This document shows positions 1 through 4,889 of a DNA stretch of 6,432 nucleotides, one piece after another. Position 1 is the stretch's first letter. Every line of letters begins with the position of its first letter. The position numbers were made by a program, and so were the translations under genes. This DNA comes from Paracoccaceae bacterium. GTDB taxonomy: Bacteria; Pseudomonadota; Alphaproteobacteria; Rhodobacterales; Rhodobacteraceae. The stretch spans positions 1-6,432 of the forward strand of contig JAASTF010000185.1 of assembly GCA_021767525.1 (NCBI GenBank). Reading direction: 5' to 3'. The notes under the pieces were generated by a model. The model was not told the origin of the DNA, searched no databases, and saw only the letters and a list, made by a program, of their open reading frames with translations.

Positions 1-140
1 ATCAGGTGGGCGGCGGTGTCCAGCGGGCCGGTGGCGTTGACCTTGACGACGCGCACATCCTGGCGCGCGGCCTCGGCGATATGCATCAGCGTGCAGCGGC
101 CGATACGTCCAAATCCGTTGATGCCAAGGGTGATGGTCAT
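1..140 (-). CDS. gap: Glyceraldehyde-3-phosphate dehydrogenase, type I (5' end only, cut by left edge)
   Basis: Only the first 46 codons are in the window; the gene continues beyond position 1. The translation begins MTITLGINGFGRIGRCTL and contains the GxGxxG Rossmann motif (INGFGRIGR, residues 7-15) that binds the NAD(P) adenosine part in GAPDH, followed by VVKVNATGPLDTAAHL, the usual second strand and following turn. The enzyme interconverts glyceraldehyde 3-phosphate and 1,3-bisphosphoglycerate in the cytoplasm, in glycolysis, gluconeogenesis or the Calvin cycle. The start is the ATG at 138-140, supported by AGGAGA (149-154 on the opposite strand) 8 nt upstream. The wording after the first motif (CTLMHIAEAARQD, NATGPLD) is unlike the commonest version (INDL-type strand end), which suggests one of two or more paralogues, as Rhodobacterales often have; which paralogue cannot be told here. 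The catalytic Cys lies outside the window. The upstream region carries an operator-like repeat listed separately. Confidence 0.93.
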   Translation of the reverse strand, partial: MTITLGINGFGRIGRCTLMHIAEAARQDVRVVKVNATGPLDTAAHL

Positions 141-168
141 GGGTCAGATCTCCTGCACGGGTGAAGTT

Positions 169-188
169 GCGCGGGGTTTAACCCGCGC
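169..188. repeat. Perfect inverted repeat in the gap leader (7-bp arms)
   Basis: GCGCGGG (169-175), spacer GTTTAA, CCCGCGC (182-188). It lies 29 bp upstream of the gap start codon, before the ribosome binding site. In RNA it would form a strong GC hairpin in the 5' leader. With no U tract behind it in the gap direction it does not look like an intrinsic terminator. It could affect leader stability or be a protein site; function unknown. Confidence 0.5.
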
Positions 189-228
189 GGCCCGGGCCGG
201 AAAGGTGAAAAACGACGCTTTTTCGAGG

Positions 229-261
229 TGTTAGCGCAAACCAGAGGCGGTTGCGCTAACA
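229..261. promoter_or_regulatory. Operator-like perfect inverted repeat between gap and the DUF808 gene
   Basis: TGTTAGCGCAA (229-239) and TTGCGCTAACA (251-261) are exact reverse complements separated by 11 bp. Each arm has a GCGC core; the two cores are 19 bp apart centre to centre, close to two helical turns, so a dimer could contact one face. Each arm also resembles most of the 14-bp palindrome TGTTAGCGCTAACA, the style of a LacI-family operator. From memory, central-carbon LacI-type regulators of alphaproteobacteria (CceR class) use a related site, but I cannot check that. The repeat lies 89-121 bp upstream of the gap start and 80-112 bp upstream of the DUF808 start, so it could serve either or both genes. 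Confidence 0.5.
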
Positions 262-340
262 GGGGCGCGGCCTGCGGGCTTGCCGTGCCCGGCGCATCCG
301 CTAGGGTGGCGCCAAGGGTTCGAACACGGGGTTTGCGGTT

Positions 341-1312
341 ATGAGCGGTCTTCTTGCACTTCTGGATGACGTGGCGGCCATCGCCAAGGTGGCGGCCACC
401 AGCGTCGACGACGTGGCCGCCGCCGCCGCCAAGGCCGGCAGCAAGACCGCGGGCGTCATCATCGACGATGCCGCGGTGACGCCGAAATACGTGCAAGGCT
501 TCGCGCCCGCGCGCGAATTGCCGATCATCTGGCGCATCGCGCGCGGATCGTTCTTCAACAAGCTGGTGATCCTGCTGCCGGTGGCGATGCTTTTGGCCAA
601 TTTCGCGCCCTGGATGATCACGCCCCTGCTGATGCTGGGCGGATCGTATTTATGTTTCGAAGGCGCGGAAAAGATATTTCACGCGCTCTTTCCCCATGCC
701 GACAAGCATATCGAGGCCGATATGTCGGTAAAGGATCCCGGCCACCTGGAAGAGGCAAAGGTGAAAGGCGCGATCAAGACCGATTTCATCCTGTCGGCGG
801 AAATCATGACCATTTCGCTGGCCGCGATCGAGGCGCCGAATGTCTGGATGCAGGGCGCGACGCTGGCGCTGGTGGGGATCATGGTGACCATCGCGGTCTA
901 TGGCTCGGTCGGGCTGATCGTGAAGATGGACGATGTGGGGCTGTACCTGGCCGAAAACGGGCGCACCGGCGCCGGGCGGTCTTTCGGGCGCGGCTTGGTC
1001 AAGTTCATGCCGGTTCTGCTGAAAATCTTGTCCATCGTGGGCACGGCGGCGATGCTGTGGGTGGGCGGCTCGATCATGGTGCACGGGCTGCACGATCTGG
1101 GCTGGCATCTGCCCTATGACCAGATCAAGGTGCTGGCCGCCAGCGTGGCCGCGGGGCTGGAAAGCGGCGCGGGGGCCGTGAAATGGGCCGTGACGGCGTT
1201 TTGCGACGGCGTTCTGGGGCTGGCCTGGGGCCTGGTCTTGATCCCCATCGCCACGCGGCTGGTTGGGCCGGCGATCGCGGCGGTGACGGGCAAGAAAGCC
1301 GCCGGGCATTAA
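341..1312 (+). CDS. DUF808 family inner-membrane protein (YedI-like)
   Basis: A 323-aa protein with the characteristic opening of the DUF808/YedI family: MSGLLALLDDVAAIAK (1-16), an Ala-rich stretch, KTAGVIIDDAAVTPKYVQG (35-53), then RELPIIWRIARGSFFNK (58-74). E. coli YedI is of similar length (about 305 aa). Hydrophobic segments that look like membrane helices lie at about 73-89, 90-105, 172-194, 223-250 and 287-310. The stretch between the second and third is polar (HADKHIEADMSVKD, 119-132). The biochemical function of the family is unknown to me and nothing here reveals it. The ATG at 341 is placed directly before the conserved N-terminus; only a weak GGGG (328-331) precedes it as ribosome binding site. 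The gene is divergent from gap, with the operator-like repeat between. No terminator follows: 36 bp separate it from the next plus-strand gene. Confidence 0.9.
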   Translation: MSGLLALLDDVAAIAKVAATSVDDVAAAAAKAGSKTAGVIIDDAAVTPKYVQGFAPARELPIIWRIARGSFFNKLVILLPVAMLLANFAPWMITPLLMLGGSYLCFEGAEKIFHALFPHADKHIEADMSVKDPGHLEEAKVKGAIKTDFILSAEIMTISLAAIEAPNVWMQGATLALVGIMVTIAVYGSVGLIVKMDDVGLYLAENGRTGAGRSFGRGLVKFMPVLLKILSIVGTAAMLWVGGSIMVHGLHDLGWHLPYDQIKVLAASVAAGLESGAGAVKWAVTAFCDGVLGLAWGLVLIPIATRLVGPAIAAVTGKKAAGH

Positions 1313-1324
1313 CCCGGGCTTAAC
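1309..1324. promoter_or_regulatory. Perfect CtrA-type box (TTAA-N7-TTAAC)
   Basis: TTAA at 1309-1312, seven bases (CCCGGGC), then TTAAC at 1320-1324. This matches exactly the TTAA-N7-TTAA(C) full site of the alphaproteobacterial cell-cycle regulator CtrA. The first half uses the TAA stop codon of the DUF808 gene, and the second half ends 24 bp before the ATG at 1349. At promoter-proximal spacing it could activate the small gene at 1349. In DNA this GC-rich, eight fixed A/T positions in the right arrangement are unlikely by chance, though a TAA stop makes the first half easier. Binding is inferred, not shown. Confidence 0.45.
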
Positions 1325-1348
1325 CGCGGCGCGCGCAGCCTGCGGGGC

Positions 1349-1615
1349 ATGAGACAGGATTTGCCGATCCGCGCAATCGCCCCACGCGTGGCGCCCGCGC
1401 TGCCATTGGACGCGCAACGATGGCTGCGGGGCGTGTTCGCCGCGCAGGCCGTGAATCGCGGCGGCGTGATCCGCCGCGCGGTGCGCGACGTGGACCGCAT
1501 CGTGGGCCGTGACGTGTTCGTGGCCGAGGTCCAGCGCCGCGGGTTTCACATGGTCGAAAACGCAGGCCAGTTCGTGATCTTCTGCAACAACGAACCGGTG
1601 CACGTGATCTGCTGA
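1349..1615 (+). CDS. Small conserved hypothetical protein, 88 aa
   Basis: I recognise the C-terminal half as a short conserved Rhodobacteraceae protein type, but know no function. Visible parts: a basic N-terminus (1-20), an Arg-rich middle (GGVIRRAVRDVDRIVGRD, 38-55) and a C-terminal block with RRGFHMVENAGQFVIFCN at 63-80 and the tail EPVHVIC. There is no signal peptide, membrane helix or known catalytic motif. From memory, relatives in databases are sometimes labelled N-(5'-phosphoribosyl)anthranilate isomerase. At 88 aa it is far too short for the TrpF barrel and shows none of its motifs, so that label should not be copied. The ATG at 1349 has only a weak GCGGGG behind it; GTG at 1388 or TTG at 1406, nearer the part I expect to be conserved, are alternative starts. 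A CtrA-type box lies just upstream and an intrinsic terminator overlaps the stop codon, so it can be its own transcription unit. Confidence 0.75.
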   Translation: MRQDLPIRAIAPRVAPALPLDAQRWLRGVFAAQAVNRGGVIRRAVRDVDRIVGRDVFVAEVQRRGFHMVENAGQFVIFCNNEPVHVIC

Positions 1616-1637
1616 AAATCCATGACACATGGATTTT
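1615..1637 (+). terminator. Intrinsic terminator of the 88-aa gene
   Basis: Perfect hairpin: AAAATCCATG (1615-1624), loop ACA, CATGGATTTT (1628-1637), beginning at the last base of the TGA stop. The T run sits in the 3' arm, with matching A's in the 5' arm, so it could act in both directions. Rather AT-rich stem; strength uncertain. Confidence 0.6.
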
Positions 1638-1639
1638 CG

Positions 1640-1664
1640 CCCGAGTTTTCCTGAAAAACTCGGG
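1640..1664. terminator. Middle hairpin of the convergent gap, possible bidirectional terminator
   Basis: CCCGAGTTTT (1640-1649), loop CCTGA, AAAACTCGGG (1655-1664): a perfect 10-bp stem. There is no U tract beyond the stem on either strand; the T's and A's lie inside it. It sits between the terminators of two convergent genes and may back up either, or be a structural repeat only. Confidence 0.4.
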
Positions 1665-1670
1665 GGCGCT

Positions 1671-1704
1671 AAAAGACAAGGGGCGCCGCATCTCGCGCCC
1701 CTTG
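1671..1704 (-). terminator. Intrinsic terminator of tkt
   Basis: Read on the minus strand: CAAGGGGCGC, an 8-nt loop, GCGCCCCTTG (stem 1695-1704 with 1677-1686 in window coordinates), followed by TCTTTT (1671-1676). The GC-rich 10-bp perfect stem with a T-rich tail, starting 20 bp beyond the tkt stop codon, is a classic Rho-independent terminator. Confidence 0.8.
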
Positions 1705-1724
1705 CATCGCACCCGAAACCGGCC

Positions 1725-3746
1725 TCAGCCCAGCAGGCGTTTCACCTCGGCCACCACGGCCTCGGGCGTGATGCCGAATTTCTCGTACAGCACGTCGGCC
1801 GGGGCCGAGGCGCCAAAGCTCGACATGCCGACAAAGCCGGCCTTGGCCTCGCGCCCGCGCTCGCCCAAAAGCCAGCGGTCCCAGCCCTGGCGCACGGCGG
1901 CCTCGACCCCCACGCGCACGGGGCCGGCGGGCAGAACCCGGCGGCGATAGGCCTCGTCCTGCGCGGCGAACAGCTCCATGCAGGGCATCGACACGACCCG
2001 CGTGCCGATCCCCTCGGCCTCGAGCGTGGCGCGCGCCTCCATCGCGATCGCCACCTCCGATCCGGTGGCGATCAGGATCGCTTGGCGCTTGCCCGCCTCG
2101 GCATCGGCCAGGATATAGGCACCCGAGGCGGTCAGGTTCTTCATCCGGTGCTGGGTGCGCAGCGTCGGCACGTTTTGCCGCGTCAGCGACAGCACCGAGG
2201 GCGTCGCCTTTGCGGTCAGCGCCAGTTCCCAGCTTTCCGCGGTTTCCACCGTGTCGCAGGGGCGAAAGACCATGGTGTTGGGCGTCGCGCGGCTGATCGC
2301 CAGGTGCTCGACCGGCTGGTGCGTCGGGCCATCCTCGCCCAGGCCGATGCTGTCATGGGTCATGACGAACACGCTGGGGATCTTCATCAGCGCGGCCAGG
2401 CGCATCGACGGGCGGGCATAGTCGGTGAAGGCCATGAAGGTGCCGCCATAGGGCCGGATGCCGCCATGCAGCGCCATGCCGTTCATCGCCGCGGCCATGC
2501 CGTGCTCGCGGATGCCCCAATGCACGTACCGGCCCTTGCGGGTGTCCACGTCGAAAACGCCCATATCCGCCGTCTTGGTGTTGTTCGACCCCGACAGGTC
2601 GGCCGAGCCGCCCACGGTTTCGCCCATGATCGGGTTCACCACTTCCAGCACCATTTCGCTGGATTTTCGGGTGGCGACCTTGGGCGCGGTTTCGCTGACC
2701 TGCTTTTTCAGCGCGCGGATCACGCCCGACAGCTTTTTCGGCACGTCCAGCGCATAGCGGCGCTCGAACTCGGCGCGGCGGCGCTCGGACATCTGCGCCA
2801 TCCGCTCTTCCCAGGCGGCGCGCTCGGCGGCACCGCGGCGGCCGATCTCTTCCCATTGCGCCTTGATCGCGGCGGGCACGTCGAACGGGCCGCCGGTCCA
2901 GCCATAGGCCTCTTTCGCGGCCTGCAATTGCGCGTCGTCGGTCAGCGCGCCGTGGCCCTTGCTGGTGTCCTGCGCCGCATGGCCCAGGGCGATATGCGTC
3001 TTGCACGCGATCATCGAGGGCTTGCGCGATTTCTTGGCCGCGGCGATGGCGGCGTCGATCGCCTCGGGGTCGTGGCCGTCGATTTCCTGCACGTGCCAGC
3101 CCGCCGATTTGAAACGCATCGGCTGGTTCGTGGCGTCGGCCAGCGACACCTCACCGTCGATGGTGATGTTGTTGTTGTCCCAGAACACGATCAGCCGGCC
3201 CAGGCGCTGGCGGCCGGCCAGCGTGATCGCCTCTTGGCTGACGCCTTCCATCAGGCAGCCGTCGCCGGCGATCACATAGGTATAGTGATCCACCGCCTTG
3301 CGCCCGAAAGTGGCGCGCTGGATTTCCTCGGCCATCGCAAAGCCGACCGAGTTGGCGATCCCCTGGCCCAGCGGCCCGGTGGTGGTTTCCACCCCGTCCA
3401 GCAAGAAGTTTTCCGGGTGCCCGGCGGTTTTCGCGCCCCACTGGCGGAAATTGCGCAGCTCGTCCAGCGTGACCTGTGCATAGCCCGTCAGGTACAGCAG
3501 CGAATAGATCAACATGCTGCCGTGGCCCGCCGACAGGATGAACCGGTCGCGGTCGGGCCAATTGGGCGCGCTTGCGTCGAATTTCAGGTGCTTTTCGAAC
3601 AGCACGGTCGCCACGTCGGCCATGCCCATCGGCATGCCGGAATGGCCGGAATTGGCGGCATGGACGGCGTCCAGCGTCAGGGCGCGGATCGCGGCGGCGC
3701 GCATCCAGTGATCGGGGTTTGCGGAACGCAGGGCTGAGATGTCCAC
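1725..3746 (-). CDS. tkt: Transketolase
   Basis: A 673-aa enzyme, normal for bacterial transketolase. It uses thiamine diphosphate and Mg2+ to move two-carbon ketol units between sugar phosphates (xylulose 5-phosphate to ribose 5-phosphate or erythrose 4-phosphate) in the cytoplasmic pentose phosphate pathway or Calvin cycle. Order of motifs: HSGMPMG (35-41), GHGSML (74-79), GPLGQG (124-129), the ThDP signature GDGCLMEG (161-168) ending in DNNN (190-193), GHG (264-266), the pyrimidine-domain REHGM with catalytic Glu414 (413-417), GPTHQP with His476 (473-478), and a C-terminal domain with SSFGASAPADVLYEKFG. All expected cofactor and substrate residues appear present. The start is taken as GTG (3744-3746): AGGAAG lies 8 nt upstream and VDISALRSANPDHW matches family N-termini. 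The reading frame stays open to an ATG at 3815, but that would add 23 atypical residues and lacks a good ribosome site. Divergent from the 167-aa gene; an intrinsic terminator follows. Confidence 0.97.
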   Translation of the reverse strand: MDISALRSANPDHWMRAAAIRALTLDAVHAANSGHSGMPMGMADVATVLFEKHLKFDASAPNWPDRDRFILSAGHGSMLIYSLLYLTGYAQVTLDELRNFRQWGAKTAGHPENFLLDGVETTTGPLGQGIANSVGFAMAEEIQRATFGRKAVDHYTYVIAGDGCLMEGVSQEAITLAGRQRLGRLIVFWDNNNITIDGEVSLADATNQPMRFKSAGWHVQEIDGHDPEAIDAAIAAAKKSRKPSMIACKTHIALGHAAQDTSKGHGALTDDAQLQAAKEAYGWTGGPFDVPAAIKAQWEEIGRRGAAERAAWEERMAQMSERRRAEFERRYALDVPKKLSGVIRALKKQVSETAPKVATRKSSEMVLEVVNPIMGETVGGSADLSGSNNTKTADMGVFDVDTRKGRYVHWGIREHGMAAAMNGMALHGGIRPYGGTFMAFTDYARPSMRLAALMKIPSVFVMTHDSIGLGEDGPTHQPVEHLAISRATPNTMVFRPCDTVETAESWELALTAKATPSVLSLTRQNVPTLRTQHRMKNLTASGAYILADAEAGKRQAILIATGSEVAIAMEARATLEAEGIGTRVVSMPCMELFAAQDEAYRRRVLPAGPVRVGVEAAVRQGWDRWLLGERGREAKAGFVGMSSFGASAPADVLYEKFGITPEAVVAEVKRLLG

Positions 3747-3985
3747 GGGGCAGGCTTCCTTTGGTTGCGGCGCTAAGCTTTCGCCCTCCAATACCAGCCC
3801 CACGACCAAGATCAAGCGTGGCGGCTAAGTGCTTGGGGCCAAAGGGGGCGCAATTTCCCACGCTCTTGGATAAACTGCTGACAAAAGGGCCACCCGGCGA
3901 TTCGGCGGGCAGGTCCGCAGGCAGGTGCGCGGCAGCCCGATGGGCCTTGGCCCGTGCACCACGACGAAAGGTGAGGGCAAGAGGC
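3747..3985. other. Divergent intergenic region between tkt and the coiled-coil/zapA cluster
   Basis: 239 bp without a credible gene. It holds the tkt ribosome site (3755-3760) and the TTAGCGC core on the minus strand. It also has a sequence close to a DnaA box, TTATCCAAG on the minus strand (3865-3873, two differences from TTATCCACA), one GATTC (3899-3903; GANTC is the CcrM methylation site), and a small hairpin GGGCC-TT-GGCCC (3942-3953). I see no strong -35/-10 pair on the plus strand. Confidence 0.5.
3770..3777 (-). promoter_or_regulatory. TTAGCGC core upstream of tkt, similar to the gap repeat arms
   Basis: On the minus strand the tkt leader reads CTTAGCGCCGCAACC, about 24-31 bp before the GTG start. 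It shares TTAGCGC with both arms of the repeat before gap (TGTTAGCGCAA). A weak candidate promoter lies just upstream on the same strand: TTGATC (3810-3815), 16 bp, TATTGG (3788-3793), which would place this core right after the transcription start, as for a repressor site. Only a half-site is present, so it may be coincidence. Confidence 0.25.
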
Positions 3986-4489
3986 ATGAGCGATATCACC
4001 GAATTGGAACGGCGCCTGACGGCGGCGATGGACCGCATCGCGCGCGGCATCGACGGGCTTGCGTCGCCCCAGGCCGCTGCCGATCCGCAGGAACTGGCCG
4101 ATCTCAGGCAGGCCCTGGCCGACGAAAAGCTGGCCACCGCCCAGCTTGAAGAGCGGATCAAGACCTTGCACGAGCGCGAGGAAACCGCCACCGCCGCGCT
4201 GAAGGCCGAGCTGGACAGCACCCGCGGCGCGATGGGGCAGCTCGATGCCGAGCTGCAGCGCCTGCGCAAGGCGTCTGAGCAGCTGCGCGACAGCGTGGCC
4301 CAGCTGCGCGAGGCGAACGCCGAGGGCGTGGCCGATGCGCACCTGATCAACAAGGCCATGCTGGCCGAGATCGAGGCGCTGCGCGCCGCGCGCGCCACCG
4401 ACATCGCCGAGGCCGACGCCATCATGGCTGTCATGGCGCCGCTTCTGGCCGAAACCGATACCAACGCCGAGGAGGGCGAAGATGCCTGA
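3986..4489 (+). CDS. Coiled-coil protein encoded with ZapA, 167 aa (hypothetical)
   Basis: Starts at ATG 3986 behind AGGTGAGG (3969-3976); an upstream extension of the frame exists but enters the tkt leader and lacks coding character. The protein is acidic, rich in Ala, Glu, Leu and Arg, and has no Cys, Trp, Phe or Tyr. Residues 1-22 (ITELERRLTAAMDRIARGI) form an amphipathic helix. About 36-113 is a long heptad-patterned coiled coil, followed by a second helical part with INKAMLAEIEALRAARATDI (121-140) and an acidic tail. No membrane segment, signal peptide or enzyme motif. Its last 8 bases overlap the start of zapA, so the two are translationally coupled. In rhizobia, as I recall, a small coiled-coil DUF4164 protein sits next to zapA near tkt; this may be the Rhodobacterales counterpart. 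A role in Z-ring assembly, like the coiled-coil ZapB partner of ZapA in enterics, is inference. Confidence 0.85.
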   Translation: MSDITELERRLTAAMDRIARGIDGLASPQAAADPQELADLRQALADEKLATAQLEERIKTLHEREETATAALKAELDSTRGAMGQLDAELQRLRKASEQLRDSVAQLREANAEGVADAHLINKAMLAEIEALRAARATDIAEADAIMAVMAPLLAETDTNAEEGEDA

Positions 4490-4877
4490 AGTCGAAATTC
4501 GCATCGGGGGCCGCACCTTCGAAGTCTCGTGCCAGGAAGGCGAAGAGCATTACCTTCAGGCCGCGGCAGGGATGCTGGACACCGAGGCCAGCACCCTGAC
4601 CGCCCAGATCGGCCGGCTGCCCGAGGCGCGAATGCTGCTGATGGCGGGGCTGATGCTGGCCGACAAGACCGCGGGCGTCGAGGATCGCCTGCGCGAGGCC
4701 GAAAGCGAAATGGCCGCCCTGCGCGCCGAGCTTGAGCAGTTGAAAAACGCCCCGGGCCCGGCGCCCGAACGGATCGAGGTGCCGGTCATCCCGCCGCAGA
4801 TCACCGAAACAATGGCCGAGCTGGCCGCGCGGGCGGAATCGCTGGCCGACAGCCTCGAAGATCGCTCGGGCGACTGA
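4482..4877 (+). CDS. zapA: Cell division protein ZapA
   Basis: 131 aa, slightly longer than E. coli ZapA (109 aa). The N-terminal domain (about 1-62) shows the family pattern: a beta hairpin with EIRIGGRTFEVSC (5-17), then EGEEHYLQAAAGMLDTEAS (19-37), and a conserved helix RLPEARMLLMAGLMLADKTA (45-64). Residues 62-90 continue as a coiled coil (VEDRLREAESEMAALRAELEQLK), followed by a Pro-rich linker (90-106) and a short C-terminal helix that is not part of the minimal ZapA. ZapA dimers or tetramers cross-link FtsZ protofilaments and promote Z-ring formation. GGAGG at 4471-4475 lies 6 nt before the ATG, inside the preceding gene, with which it overlaps by 8 bp. The third gene of the cluster begins 12 bp after the stop. 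Confidence 0.92.
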   Translation: MPEVEIRIGGRTFEVSCQEGEEHYLQAAAGMLDTEASTLTAQIGRLPEARMLLMAGLMLADKTAGVEDRLREAESEMAALRAELEQLKNAPGPAPERIEVPVIPPQITETMAELAARAESLADSLEDRSGD

Positions 4878-4889
4878 CGGGCAGGGGCC

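Noticed and set aside
16..234. 72-aa plus-strand frame over the gap start and leader
   Set aside because: It is antisense to the GAPDH N-terminus and continues through its leader hairpin; no ribosome site or similarity.
650..1630. 326-aa open frame on the minus strand opposite the DUF808 and 88-aa genes
   Set aside because: His/Arg/Gln-rich composition typical of an antisense shadow; it overlaps two recognised plus-strand genes and a terminator.
1629..3737. 702-aa open frame on the plus strand, antisense to tkt
   Set aside because: It lies almost wholly opposite the well-recognised transketolase, starts inside the terminator hairpins and is a low-complexity His/Arg/Gly/Ala-rich translation, the usual shadow frame of high-GC coding DNA. 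No motif or credible ribosome site.
3151..4464. 437-aa open frame on the minus strand across the tkt promoter and the coiled-coil gene
   Set aside because: Ser/Ala/Arg-rich in one half and a frame-shifted tkt shadow in the other; it spans a divergent promoter region and has no domain.
4878..4889. 6S RNA (ssrS) expected after zapA by analogy with other proteobacteria
   Set aside because: There are only 12 bp between zapA and the next gene, so no room for an RNA gene.
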